Source: Celeribacter neptunius (lineage in GTDB: Bacteria; Pseudomonadota; Alphaproteobacteria; Rhodobacterales; Rhodobacteraceae). Taken from it: DNA of 64,000 bases. Positions 17,413-26,044 of the stretch are shown here, piece after piece (the stretch's first letter is position 1; the number at the start of each line of letters is the position of its first letter). The translations under genes were made by a program, and so were the position numbers. The notes beneath the pieces were generated by a model, which did not search any database, had not been told where the DNA came from, and saw only the letters and a program-made list of their open reading frames with translations. The DNA lies in NCBI RefSeq assembly GCF_900113955.1, contig NZ_FORH01000002.1, forward strand, positions 434,001-498,000, in the 5' to 3' direction.

Positions 17413-18252
17413 ATGACTGAGAAAACCCCTTGTATCATTTGTGTGGCCATTACCGGCTCGCTGCCGACCAAGGCCGACAACCCCGCCGTGCCGATCAGCA
17501 TCGCCGAACAGGTTGAGAGCACGCATGCGGCCTATGAGGCCGGCGCCTCGATCGCGCATTGCCATGTGCGCGACGACGAGGGCAAGCCGACCTCGGACGT
17601 GGTGCGTTTCTCGCGGCTGATGGAGGGCATTCAGACCCATTGCCCGGGGATGATCGTCCAGCTCTCCACCGGTGGCCGCTCCGGCGCCGGCAAGGCGCGT
17701 GGCGGCATGCTGACGCTGCGCCCGCCGATGGCGTCCCTGTCGGTCGGCTCGAACAATTTCCCGACCCGGGTCTATGAGAACCCGCCGGATCTCGTCGACT
17801 GGCTGGCCTCGGAGATGAAGACCTATGGCGTGAAGCCGGAGATTGAGGCCTTTGATCTCTCGCATATCTACAAGGCGAAACAGATGGTCGACGCCGGAGA
17901 GATCGGCGCGCGGCCCTATGTGCAATTCGTCATGGGGGTGAAAAACGCCATGCCCGCCGACAAGCGCGTCTTCGATTTCTATGTCGAGACGGTGAAGCAC
18001 CTGTTTGGCGAGGATACGCCCTGGTGTGCGGCCGGCATCGGTCGGCATCAGCTCGAATTAAATGACTGGGCGGCGGCGGCGGGCGGGCATCTGCGCACCG
18101 GGCTCGAGGACAATATCCGGCTCGATAAATCGACGCTCGCGCCGTCCAACGCCGCGCTTGTAGAGCTGGCCGTCAATGCCGCCCAACGCTATGGCCGGCC
18201 AATCGCCACACCAACGCAAGCCCGCAAAATCCTCGGGCTGCGCTCTGGCTGA
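17413..18252 (+). CDS. Beta-keto acid cleavage enzyme (BKACE, DUF849 family)
   Basis: The 279-residue TIM-barrel enzyme belongs to the BKACE family. The metal-binding histidines are visible in IAHCHVRDDEGKPT near residues 47-60. The substrate loop QLSTGGRSG and the late ELNDWAAAAGGHLRTGLEDN also match. The founding member cleaves 3-keto-5-aminohexanoate with acetyl-CoA in lysine fermentation. Other members act on dehydrocarnitine and other beta-keto acids, so the substrate here is open. A ggagga box lies 6 bases before the ATG. The fructosamine-kinase-like gene follows 29 bp later and may be in the same transcript. Confidence 0.88.
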   Translation: MTEKTPCIICVAITGSLPTKADNPAVPISIAEQVESTHAAYEAGASIAHCHVRDDEGKPTSDVVRFSRLMEGIQTHCPGMIVQLSTGGRSGAGKARGGMLTLRPPMASLSVGSNNFPTRVYENPPDLVDWLASEMKTYGVKPEIEAFDLSHIYKAKQMVDAGEIGARPYVQFVMGVKNAMPADKRVFDFYVETVKHLFGEDTPWCAAGIGRHQLELNDWAAAAGGHLRTGLEDNIRLDKSTLAPSNAALVELAVNAAQRYGRPIATPTQARKILGLRSG

Positions 18253-18281
18253 GACCCGCGACCGAAAAGACTGAGAGAGGC

Positions 18282-19088
18282 ATGGATCTCACGACCCGAC
18301 TCCAGGAACTCGGACTGGACATACGGCGCCTGACCCGGCTGCAGGGCGGGGATCTCTCTGAGGTCTTTCGTCTTGAAACCGCTGACGGAACGCTCGTTGC
18401 CAAGTCCGGCCCGCAGGTGGGCATCGAGGCCCGCATGCTCGAAGCTCTGGCCGCGGCGGGCGCCCCCGTACCTCGCGTCCTGCAGGCAACCGACACGCTC
18501 CTGATCATGCAAGACCTGCCAGAGGCCCCGGCCACGCCCGAGGGCTGGCGCGCCCTGGGCCGGGCGCTCCGTCAGATGCACGATCTGGAGGGCGCCGCAT
18601 CGGGTTGGACCGAGGATTACGCCTTTGGCGCGGTCCGGCTCGACAATCGCCCCACCTCCGACTGGCCCCTGTTCTGGGCCGAGCGACGGCTCCTGCCCTT
18701 CGCCAGGACCTTTCCCGATCTCGCATCACAGATCGAACAGCTCTGCACCCGCCTGCCCGATCTTTTGCCGGCCCGCGCCACCGGGCTTTTGCACGGCGAC
18801 CTCTGGTCTGGAAACCTGCATTTTTCCAGCGCGCCAGGTGACAGTTCGGGCGGCTATTTCATCGACCTGGCCTGTTACCACGGTGATGGCGAGGTCGATC
18901 TGGCGATGCTGCATCTCTTCGGCACACCGGCACCGGCGTTTTGGGACGGCTATGGCGCCCCTGCCACGGGATGGCAAAGCCGGATGGGCCTCTATCAGCT
19001 ATTTCCGGCACTGGTGCATCTCAGGCTGTTCGGCGCCGGCTATCGCGGGATGGTGGAGCGCTGTCTCTCGGACGCGCTCATCGCCTGA
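18282..19088 (+). CDS. Fructosamine/ketosamine-3-kinase family protein
   Basis: The 268-residue protein belongs to the fructosamine kinase family of the aminoglycoside-phosphotransferase fold. The N-lobe lysine lies in LVAKSG and the catalytic loop is LLHGDLWSGNLHF near residues 168-180. The metal-binding Asp sits in FIDLACYHGDGEVDLAM. Known members phosphorylate sugar adducts on amines or proteins and so reverse glycation; bacterial homologues act on ribulosamines or erythrulosamines. It starts 29 bp after the BKACE gene, behind a gagagagg box. The stop lies 9 bp from the convergent Cys-rich gene. Confidence 0.85.
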   Translation: MDLTTRLQELGLDIRRLTRLQGGDLSEVFRLETADGTLVAKSGPQVGIEARMLEALAAAGAPVPRVLQATDTLLIMQDLPEAPATPEGWRALGRALRQMHDLEGAASGWTEDYAFGAVRLDNRPTSDWPLFWAERRLLPFARTFPDLASQIEQLCTRLPDLLPARATGLLHGDLWSGNLHFSSAPGDSSGGYFIDLACYHGDGEVDLAMLHLFGTPAPAFWDGYGAPATGWQSRMGLYQLFPALVHLRLFGAGYRGMVERCLSDALIA

Positions 19089-19097
19089 CGCGCATCT

Positions 19098-19409
19098 TCA
19101 AATAATGATGGTGGCGCATTCCAGCGCGCATCCGGCGACACAGAGCGTATTGCCCTTGCAACCGCGTGCGCATTCCAAAAGGCATTTCCCGGCATCTTCG
19201 GGGGTGCGCAGGGTCGGGTCGAGTATGGTCAGCTCCGGCACCTTGTCGGGGCCGATGATGACACGCGCCACCTCTTCATCATCGTCGGCGAGCAATATGG
19301 TGATCTCGGTATCGCTGTCGATCCGGGCGCGCAGGCCGCGACCGGTGTCCTCATCGATCGCGGTCAGCGTGTAGGTCAATTTGTGAGTGGCTTCGGTGAT
19401 TGCGGTCAT
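19098..19409 (-). CDS. 103-residue protein with a six-Cys C-terminal array
   Basis: The gene has a strong aggagga box 4-5 bases before its ATG, so it is probably translated. The first ~70 residues are polar and acidic with alternating hydrophobic residues (ITILLADDDEEVARVIIG), suggesting a small beta-rich domain. The last 32 residues contain six cysteines with spacing C-x3-C-x3-C-x5-C-x3-C-x3-C and end in ATIII. The symmetric x3 spacing would place two three-Cys faces on two helices, as in a helical hairpin. That fits metal or cluster binding, a disulfide hairpin, or a modified peptide core behind a leader. No radical-SAM or other maturase gene is adjacent. I do not recognise the family. Confidence 0.7.
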   Translation of the reverse strand: MTAITEATHKLTYTLTAIDEDTGRGLRARIDSDTEITILLADDDEEVARVIIGPDKVPELTILDPTLRTPEDAGKCLLECARGCKGNTLCVAGCALECATIII

Positions 19410-19496
19410 GACATCCTCCTCATCTCAGATGAGTCGAGTGTTCCCGAGCTTCCGGATATTTACCTTGATCTGGCGCCACGCCCCCTCCTCCGGAAC

Positions 19497-19525
19497 GAGA
19501 AAAGGCGACCCGAGGGGCCGCCTTT
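19497..19525 (-). terminator. Probable terminator of efp
   Basis: aaaggcg (19501-19507) pairs with cgccttt (19519-19525). An inner ccc/ggg pair extends the stem after one mismatch. On the minus strand a short T run follows. It lies 64 bp past the efp stop. Confidence 0.65.
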
Positions 19526-19588
19526 GCACAAATTATGGTCCGGTCAGAGCACGCGGACGCGGACGCATTCCGAATACGCCGTCGCGCC

Positions 19589-20152
19589 TCAGGCGCGTTC
19601 CGAATATTCCATGGTCTCGGTGTTGACGACGATCTCCTCGTCGGTGCCCACGAAAGGCGGCACCATGACGCGCACGCCATTGTCGAGGATCGCCGGCTTG
19701 AACGAGTTCGCGGCGGTCTGGCCTTTGACGACCGGCTCGGTCTCGACGATCTTGCAGGTCACTTTCTGCGGCAGGGTCGCGTTGAGCGCCTCTTCCTCGT
19801 AGAATTCGACGACGATGGTCATGCCATCCTGCAGGAAGGGGCGACGCTCGCCCAGAATGTCGGCCGGGATCGTGACCTGATCATAGGTCTCGGTGTCCAT
19901 GATGTTCAAAAGGCCGTCGCTCTCATAGAGAAACTGCATGTCCTTTTGTTCGAGACGCACGCGCTCGACCTTGTCGGCGGAGCGGAACCGTTCGTTGAGC
20001 TTGCGCCCGTCACGCAAGTTCTTGAGTTCGACCTGAGCAAAGGCACCGCCTTTACCGGGTTTCACATGGTCGACTTTCACAGCGGCCCAAAGGCCCCCGT
20101 CATGTTCCAGCACGTTGCCGGGGCGGATTTCGTTACCGTTGATTTTGGGCAT
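19589..20152 (-). CDS. efp: Elongation factor P
   Basis: The 187-residue protein is a complete EF-P with three beta-barrel domains. The first (KOW-like) domain carries the exposed loop [12 protein letters not shown] near residues 31-42, whose lysine is the usual site of beta-lysylation. The C-terminal domain contains [13 protein letters not shown] and [17 protein letters not shown] enters the ribosomal E site and rescues stalling at proline runs, which are frequent in this genome's proteins, for example the first gene. The gene ends with a probable terminator. Its promoter region faces the DUF6280-like gene. Confidence 0.97.
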   Translation of the reverse strand: MPKINGNEIRPGNVLEHDGGLWAAVKVDHVKPGKGGAFAQVELKNLRDGRKLNERFRSADKVERVRLEQKDMQFLYESDGLLNIMDTETYDQVTIPADILGERRPFLQDGMTIVVEFYEEEALNATLPQKVTCKIVETEPVVKGQTAANSFKPAILDNGVRVMVPPFVGTDEEIVVNTETMEYSERA

Positions 20153-20432
20153 GTCACTAAACCGTGGCGATTGGTTGAAGAAAGATCAGCGCACCCTATA
20201 TCTGGACAGTCGCAAACTGGCAAGGCGCTCGACACCGCCCCGATCAGCACCGGGGACGGCGGGGCACACAACTGAGGGCAGGCACCCGATTGGAGACGAG
20301 GCAGATGTTAGCGCCGAAAGGCATTCGCGAAACGCATAAGTGCTATGCATTTGCGCTGTATCCGAATCGTCACAAAGGTGCCATAAAGCGCCGCACGCCA
20401 GAAAGACAAGAGCAATAATATAAGGAAGACCC
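20153..20432. other. Divergent promoter region between efp and the DUF6280-like gene
   Basis: This 280-bp gap should hold both promoters. A repeat of gcattcgcg and tgctatgcatttgcg is visible around 20320-20360. No small gene with a good ribosome site is evident. Confidence 0.4.
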
Positions 20433-20753
20433 ATGGCTGAGTTCGTGGACGGCACCGCATTCAACTATGAGCAAGGAACACGCGCCCGCAAGCTGTTTGC
20501 GGCTGTTGTGTTGGCTGCGCTCGATGATGCGATCGCCGATGACAAAAAATATGGCAATGGTCCGGAACAGATCGCACGCTGGGCACGCTCCCGCGATGGT
20601 CGTGAAGTTCTGTCCTGTGCCGGGATCGACCCGTGTGAGCGCGTCGTCTCCGGTCTGATGGAATTCGTTTCCAAAGGCATCCGCACCTCTGTGGCGCTGT
20701 CGCGCGAGGAAAGCGAACGCCGTCACGCACAAGAGGCTGCCGAAGCCGCGTAA
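20433..20753 (+). CDS. Small conserved protein, DUF6280-like
   Basis: The 106-residue protein has no signal peptide or membrane segment and is predicted to be mostly helical. Phrases such as GTRARKLFAAVVLAALDDAI, KYGNGPEQIARWARSRDGRE and VLSCAGIDPCERVV match what I recall of a protein conserved in Rhodobacterales under DUF6280; its function is not known. The gene stands alone with its own promoter region and a strong terminator, so it is probably expressed as a single unit. Two cysteines (near residues 62 and 68) are present. Confidence 0.75.
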   Translation: MAEFVDGTAFNYEQGTRARKLFAAVVLAALDDAIADDKKYGNGPEQIARWARSRDGREVLSCAGIDPCERVVSGLMEFVSKGIRTSVALSREESERRHAQEAAEAA

Positions 20754-20775
20754 CCCCCGTTGCCGATTATTGAAC

Positions 20776-20816
20776 AAGACGCGCCATGCTGCTCGCTGGC
20801 GCGTCTTTTCGTTTTT
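20776..20816 (+). terminator. Rho-independent terminator
   Basis: aagacgcgcca (20776-20786) pairs perfectly with tggcgcgtctt (20797-20807), followed by ttcgttttt. It terminates the DUF6280-like gene. Confidence 0.92.
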
Positions 20817-20859
20817 GGGCATGCTGTGGTCAACGCACACAGGAGCAAGGACCCCGGCC

Positions 20860-21360
20860 ATGACGAGTAGGACGAAAAAGATCGACATCTCCGCCATCCC
20901 CGCGAAGACCGGTACGCTTTATCCGCCGCCGCATCACACGGGCACCCGCGACCGGGTGAAACGCGCCCTCGGCGATCAGGCGGGGCTGACGCAATTCGGG
21001 GTCAACATGACCACATTGCCGCCCGGCTGCGCCTCTGCCCTGCCGCATTGGCATGAGAAAGAGGATGAATTCGTCTATATCCTGGCTGGCCATCCGACAC
21101 TGGTCTACGGCGACAGCGAAGAGCGGCTCGCTCCCGGTGACTGCGCCGGGTTCAAGGCCGGTGAAGAGATCGGCCATTGCCTGCGCAACGACACCGAGAG
21201 CGATGTCGTGGTGCTCGAAGTCGGCTCGCGCAAGGACGGCGAACGTGCCTTCTATCCCGGGCTTGACCTGATGGCCGATACGGCCAGCGCGAATTTCTAC
21301 CATCACCTCGATGGCACGCCTTACGAGGACATCCGCCGCCGTGGCCCGGGGGAAGACTGA
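20860..21360 (+). CDS. Cupin-domain protein
   Basis: The 166-residue protein has a single cupin barrel. Metal ligands are visible in PHWHEKEDEFVYILAGHP near residues 61-78 (His, His, Glu), and the second motif lies around GDCAGFKAGEEIGHCL near residues 91-106. The likely product is a cytosolic beta-barrel metal protein; the reaction cannot be predicted from the fold. The ATG at 20860 is preferred, because the longer upstream frame begins inside the preceding terminator. cobQ follows 76 bp later on the same strand, but there is no evident functional link. Confidence 0.75.
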   Translation: MTSRTKKIDISAIPAKTGTLYPPPHHTGTRDRVKRALGDQAGLTQFGVNMTTLPPGCASALPHWHEKEDEFVYILAGHPTLVYGDSEERLAPGDCAGFKAGEEIGHCLRNDTESDVVVLEVGSRKDGERAFYPGLDLMADTASANFYHHLDGTPYEDIRRRGPGED

Positions 21361-21436
21361 GCGAAGACTGAGCGAGGCCTGATCCCCCTTCCCTCTCCCG
21401 TGCCCGTGACATAGTCAAAGGGCAAAGGAGAGGCAG

Positions 21437-22888
21437 ATGACCAAGGCGATCATGATTCAGGGCACCGGTTCCAATGTCGGGAAATCCATGCTGGTCGCCG
21501 GCATCTGTCGTGCCTTCGCCCGGCGCGGTCTCAGGGTCGCACCCTTCAAGCCCCAGAACATGTCGAACAATGCCGCCGTCACCGAGGATGGCGGCGAGAT
21601 CGGTCGGGCACAGGCGCTTCAGGCCCGTGCCTGCCACCGTGCGCCTCATACCGATATGAACCCGGTTCTGCTGAAACCCGAAAGCGATACCGGCGCGCAG
21701 GTGGTGGTGCAAGGCCATCGCGTCGGCACGCTCAGGGCCTTTGACTACGGGCGCGAAAAGCCCAACCTGCTGCCGAAAGTTCTGGAGAGCTTTCATCGTC
21801 TTGCCGAAACCGCCGATCTGGTGGTGATCGAGGGCGCCGGCAGCCCGGCGGAAACCAATCTGCGCGCCGGCGACATTGCCAATATGGGCTTTGCCGAGGC
21901 CGCGAACATCCCGGTGGTTCTGGCGGGCGATATCGACCGTGGCGGTGTCATCGCCCAGATCGTCGGCACCCATACGGTGCTCGACGCGGCGGATCGCGAC
22001 CGGATCAAAGCCTTTCTCGTCAACAAGTTCCGGGGCGATGTCCGGCTCTTTGCCGAGGGCACCCGCGAGATCGCCACGCGCACCGGCTGGGCCGATCTCG
22101 GCACTTTGCCGTGGTTCCGGGACGCGCATCTCCTGCCCGCCGAAGACGCGGTCGAAATCCGCTCCAAAGGTGACGGGCGGATCAAGGTGGCCGTGCCGAT
22201 GCTCTCGCGCATCGCCAATTTCGACGATCTCGACCCGTTGGCCGCCGAACCGGAAGTCTCGGTCGAGATGGTGCCCCCGGGCACGCCCCTGCCCGGTGAC
22301 GCCGATCTCGTGCTGATCCCCGGTACGAAATCCACCATTGCCGATCTCGCCTTTTTCCGGACGCAGGGCTGGGACATCGATCTCATGGCGCATGTGCGGC
22401 GCGGCGGTCATGTGCTGGGGATTTGCGGCGGCTATCAGATGCTCGGGCGCAGCATTGCGGACCCGGAGGGGATCGAGGGCGCCGCCGGACGGCATGAGGG
22501 TCTGGGGCTTCTCGAGATTGACACGGTGATGACGCCGGAAAAACGGCTCGCCAATGTCACCGCGAGAGATCTCGCTTCCGAGGCCTCACTCACCGCCTAC
22601 GAGATCCATATCGGCCGCAGCGAGGGGCCGGATACGGCACGGGCCTGGCTCGAGGTTCAGGGCCGGCCCGAGGGCGCCGCCTCGGAGACGGGCCGCGTCA
22701 TGGGCTGCTACCTGCATGGGCTGTTCGCCTCGGACGCGTTTCGCCAGGCCTATCTCAACCGCTTCGGGGCCGTCGGGACGGGGATGAATTTTGACAGCAC
22801 GGTCGAGGCCACGCTGGACGCGCTGGCAGATCATATCGAGGCGCATCTCGATCTCGACCGGCTCTATGAGCTGGCGGGAACGGTTTGA
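21437..22888 (+). CDS. cobQ: Cobyric acid synthase CobQ
   Basis: The 483-residue amidotransferase has the full CobQ layout. The N-terminal ATP-binding domain begins with [12 protein letters not shown] and contains [13 protein letters not shown]. The C-terminal class I-like glutaminase domain has the Cys nucleophile in [11 protein letters not shown] and the His in GCYLHGLF. It amidates four side-chain carboxylates of adenosylcobyrinic acid a,c-diamide, using glutamine and ATP. The ATG follows an aaaggagaggc ribosome site. With cobT and cobS elsewhere in the window it supports a working late cobalamin pathway, although the genes are not clustered. A small TIR-flanked element begins 9 bp after the stop. 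Confidence 0.96.
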   Translation: MTKAIMIQGTGSNVGKSMLVAGICRAFARRGLRVAPFKPQNMSNNAAVTEDGGEIGRAQALQARACHRAPHTDMNPVLLKPESDTGAQVVVQGHRVGTLRAFDYGREKPNLLPKVLESFHRLAETADLVVIEGAGSPAETNLRAGDIANMGFAEAANIPVVLAGDIDRGGVIAQIVGTHTVLDAADRDRIKAFLVNKFRGDVRLFAEGTREIATRTGWADLGTLPWFRDAHLLPAEDAVEIRSKGDGRIKVAVPMLSRIANFDDLDPLAAEPEVSVEMVPPGTPLPGDADLVLIPGTKSTIADLAFFRTQGWDIDLMAHVRRGGHVLGICGGYQMLGRSIADPEGIEGAAGRHEGLGLLEIDTVMTPEKRLANVTARDLASEASLTAYEIHIGRSEGPDTARAWLEVQGRPEGAASETGRVMGCYLHGLFASDAFRQAYLNRFGAVGTGMNFDSTVEATLDALADHIEAHLDLDRLYELAGTV

Positions 22889-22896
22889 GCCCTTTG

Positions 22897-23004
22897 GGGG
22901 ACATTGGCCTTCTGGGCGCGGGACAAGGCCGAAGACCGCCGCGCCTGCGCCTGCCCGTCCCGGCGGGCTGGTCACGGCTCAGCGACAGAGAGGCCAATGT
23001 CCCC
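22897..23004. repeat. 108-bp element with 14-bp perfect terminal inverted repeats
   Basis: ggggacattggcct at 22897-22910 is repeated as its exact reverse complement at 22991-23004. The interior is GC-rich, self-complementary in parts, and matches in reverse the sequence downstream of the HisC-like gene. It encodes nothing evident and lies between convergent genes, as REP or MITE-like elements often do. It could also fold and stop transcription from both sides. Confidence 0.6.
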
Positions 23005-23033
23005 TCCACCCGCAAAACGGACAATCAATGACC

Positions 23034-24377
23034 TTATTCGAACTCGCGCAGGGTGAGCGCGCGCTGCACTTCGCGGCGCACCAGACGGCGGAGATTGCGG
23101 GTGATGCGCTCGCCCAGCTCGCCCTGCAATTCCTCACGGATCACCTGCGCCACCAGATCGCGCAGCGCGTCCTCGTCCATGATGTCCTCGTCGGCATAGC
23201 CGGCCAGCGCCAGCTCTTCCTCGAGACTGGGGTCGGGATCATGCGCCACTTCGGCCTCGGCACCGAGATCCTCGACCGTCTCGCTATACGCTTCCGAGAA
23301 GGCCTGTTCTTCCAGATCAGCCAGTTCCGCGTCGGCAATCTCTTCGGCCCCCGGGATCTCATCCGTCTCGGAGGCAGGATCGTCAACGGCCACGGCCCCG
23401 AGCGCATCTGACTGCTCTGTCGCGGGCTCGGCCGCCTGTGCCGGAATCTCCTCGATCACCTCGGCATCGTCGATGTGATCCTTTCTGTCACCAGCGCTGT
23501 CATCGGCATCCTGGGTCATCGCGGCCTCACTCTCGTCCCGGGTGCGGAAATGGAGCACCCGCGCTCCGGTTTCGGTAAAGGCGCGTGGCATTGCGCGCGG
23601 GATCTCGGCCTCGAGATCCTCGGACCCGTCGGGCTCCCAATCTGTCATGCCCTGCGCTCCAACCGCCGCTTCCAACTCGGCGATCCGCTGTTCCAGCGTC
23701 AGCCGCGCGGCATGGGCCGCCGCCTCTTCGGCAGGCGTGTCATCGAGCTCCGGGTTCCAGCCATCCGTTGGCGCGGCGGCAACCTCTTGCGGCCCGTCGG
23801 CCCGCAGCTCGGCGCCAAGCTCGAACGGTGTCTCCGCCGGCGTCTCAGCAGCCGGTGCGCTGCCGGCTCCGGTCTCCGCCAGGTCCGTCTCTGGCAGATG
23901 CACGACCAGTTCCGGCGACAGGACCAGCGGCATGGCCCGCTCCGGCTCGGCTGTCGCGCGCCCCGGCTTCGCCTGAGATGCGGCAGCTTCGGCAGGGCCG
24001 TCGCGCTCGGGCCCATCGCGCTTCGGAGAGCCCGGCTGGACCACACGGAAATTCGGTGTCAGGACCAGCGCCTCGGCCGGCGCGTCCTTCTCCTGCCCCA
24101 GAGCTTCCACTTGAACGCTGTGCTGCTGGGCCATATCGGAGGCTTGTTCAGGAGTGGTTTCGGGGGTGATCTCTTTCGACCCGGTCATCGCCTCTTGCAA
24201 CAGGGCGAGCACATCGGGGCGGGGCATGGAGCGATTTTCGGCGGGAGTCTGTTCCCGACGCGCCTGGCGCATTGCCGCAGCGTGCCCCGGGTCGGTCTGA
24301 CCATGAGTCTCGGCAACGAGCCTGCGGATCGAGGCAAGCACATCGTCCGTATCAATATTTGTCATCGGATCAGACAT
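23034..24377 (-). CDS. Acidic disordered protein, DUF2497/PopZ-like termini
   Basis: The 447-residue protein is strongly acidic and mostly disordered. Two short ordered parts stand at the ends. The N-terminal DDVLASIRRLV resembles the start of DUF2497/PopZ proteins. The C-terminal amphipathic helices around MDEDALRDLVAQVIREEL and ITRNLRRLVRREVQRAL resemble their oligomerisation region. PopZ builds a polymeric hub at the cell pole in Caulobacter through exactly this layout: N-terminal helix, acidic linker, C-terminal helices. The assignment is an inference from pattern; the C-terminal match is loose. A gagggag box precedes the ATG. Confidence 0.6.
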   Translation of the reverse strand: MSDPMTNIDTDDVLASIRRLVAETHGQTDPGHAAAMRQARREQTPAENRSMPRPDVLALLQEAMTGSKEITPETTPEQASDMAQQHSVQVEALGQEKDAPAEALVLTPNFRVVQPGSPKRDGPERDGPAEAAASQAKPGRATAEPERAMPLVLSPELVVHLPETDLAETGAGSAPAAETPAETPFELGAELRADGPQEVAAAPTDGWNPELDDTPAEEAAAHAARLTLEQRIAELEAAVGAQGMTDWEPDGSEDLEAEIPRAMPRAFTETGARVLHFRTRDESEAAMTQDADDSAGDRKDHIDDAEVIEEIPAQAAEPATEQSDALGAVAVDDPASETDEIPGAEEIADAELADLEEQAFSEAYSETVEDLGAEAEVAHDPDPSLEEELALAGYADEDIMDEDALRDLVAQVIREELQGELGERITRNLRRLVRREVQRALTLREFE

Positions 24378-24532
24378 ACCGACTCCCTCACACTACCTCT
24401 GATGGTAGCCAGCTTCGCCTTTGCACACAATAAGCTGTTTGTGGCTTTCGATTTCAGCTCTCGCGCGCAGCCTGAGATTCGTCTGGAATTTCAGCGCGTA
24501 TACAGGCTCATATCAAAGAGCCCGCCAAAACG

Positions 24533-24557
24533 AAAACCCCGCGCAATCTGCGCGGGG
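24533..24557 (-). terminator. Rho-independent terminator of the pcm-tolC operon
   Basis: ccccgcgc (24537-24544) pairs perfectly with gcgcgggg (24550-24557). On the minus strand it is followed by a run of T opposite the aaaa at 24533-24536. It begins 26 bp past the tolC stop. Confidence 0.88.
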
Positions 24558-24582
24558 CTTCCTCAATCCTGTAAGCGGTCGC

Positions 24583-25989
24583 TTATTTCTTCAACAGGCC
24601 TTCGAGCACCCGGTCGAGTTTTTCGCCCTGCGGGCTGACATACCGGGTCGGCGCGTTTTTCACCGCGTCGTAATAGGCCGCCGGATCGTAAACCGGCACG
24701 TTGAGCTTCAGGCTCTCGACCGTCAGCATGCCCAGCGATTGCAGCACGGAATAGGATTGCGTCTCGCGGGCGATCCGGGCCTGAATGGCGGAGACCTGCG
24801 CATCGAGAAGATCCTGTTCGGCACTCAGCACGTCGAGCGTGGTGGAGGCACCGAGATCGGCCTCTTCCTTCACGCCGTTATAGGCAACGCGCTGTGCCTG
24901 CACATAGGCGTTCGAGGCCTGCTCGGACGCAGCATAGACCGAGAGCATCGCCCAGTTGGTGCGCACGCCCTGCTCCACCTCACGGGTGGTTTGCAACAGC
25001 TCGGCACGGGCGGCATCGCGATTGGCGATGGTTTCGCGCACGGCCGAGGAAATCGAACCGCCGGCATAGATCGGTCCGGAGACACTCAGCCCGAAGCTGG
25101 TGCCGTCGGTGCCGGTGTCGAACGCGTCACCGAATTGTTCCTGCACCGTACCTGAGACGGTGGGCAGCATGTTGCGTTCAGCGATCTCGACTGCCAGATC
25201 CTGAGCCGCCGCCTGATGCTGCAGACCGATGATCCCCGGGTGAGACCGCTTGGCGATGGTCACCGCCGATTCCAGCGACTTCGCCGGCAGGGTGATATTG
25301 GGCGGGCTCGACAGCGAATTCGGATAATGGCCAATCGCGACCTTGTAGGTCTCGCGGGCCGCCGAGAGCGTGCCACGGGCAGAGGCCAGAGCAGCCCGGA
25401 CCGAGGCCAGCTGCGCCTCATATTGCGCCACTTCGGTGCGGGTGATCTCGCCAACTTCGAACCGGTCCTGAGCGGCACGCAGGTTCTGCTGGTTCAGACG
25501 TACGGCACTGTCGCGCAGGTTGACCAGAGCCTGGGCCTCGCGCACGCCCTGATAGGCGTCGACGGCGCTGGCGAGAACCGTCTGCTCGACATTCACCAAC
25601 CCGGCACGGGTGGCCAGAACCACCTCTTTTTGCACATCGACGGACAGCTTGTTGCGCCCGAAAGTGTAGATATCCATCGAAGCAATGAAGCTGAGCGTAT
25701 CCGACCAGTCGCTCCAGGTGTTCCCCGTTTGCGGCGAGTTTTCGGTCCCGAGCGAGTAGTTGTAACTCAGGCTCGGACGCAAAGCCGACAGCGCCGAGGC
25801 GACACCTTCGTCGGCGGCGCGCAGCGTGGCGCGGTTCTGTTCCAGAAGACCCGAATTCTTGTAGGCCGAGGCCAGCGCATCGCCGAGCGTTTCCGCCCAG
25901 GCGCCCAGCGGCCCCGCCATCATCCCCAGCGCCGCAACACCGGCGAGAAGGGTTCGGTTGATTTTTTTGCTCTTGCTCATTGGCCTCAT
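24583..25989 (-). CDS. tolC: TolC-family outer membrane channel protein
   Basis: The 468-residue product has an N-terminal signal peptide (LLAGVAALGMMAGPLGAWA, cleavage probably before ETLGDAL). Two TolC repeats of long coiled-coil helices and short beta-strands follow. Typical pieces are LASAYKNSGLLEQNRATLRA, YSLGTENSPQTGN in the first strand region, and the second-half GPIYAGGSISSAVRETIANR. It forms the trimeric tunnel used by type I secretion and efflux pumps. The first ATG (25989) is reported; a second lies three codons in and either could be used. pcm lies 55 bp upstream on the same strand, an arrangement known in Rhodobacterales. No pump genes are adjacent. Confidence 0.9.
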   Translation of the reverse strand: MRPMSKSKKINRTLLAGVAALGMMAGPLGAWAETLGDALASAYKNSGLLEQNRATLRAADEGVASALSALRPSLSYNYSLGTENSPQTGNTWSDWSDTLSFIASMDIYTFGRNKLSVDVQKEVVLATRAGLVNVEQTVLASAVDAYQGVREAQALVNLRDSAVRLNQQNLRAAQDRFEVGEITRTEVAQYEAQLASVRAALASARGTLSAARETYKVAIGHYPNSLSSPPNITLPAKSLESAVTIAKRSHPGIIGLQHQAAAQDLAVEIAERNMLPTVSGTVQEQFGDAFDTGTDGTSFGLSVSGPIYAGGSISSAVRETIANRDAARAELLQTTREVEQGVRTNWAMLSVYAASEQASNAYVQAQRVAYNGVKEEADLGASTTLDVLSAEQDLLDAQVSAIQARIARETQSYSVLQSLGMLTVESLKLNVPVYDPAAYYDAVKNAPTRYVSPQGEKLDRVLEGLLKK

Positions 25990-26044
25990 GCCCCTTTGTT
26001 ATCTTCGAACGCCGGGGCCGTCCCGGCCTATCGCGCGTTCTGCA

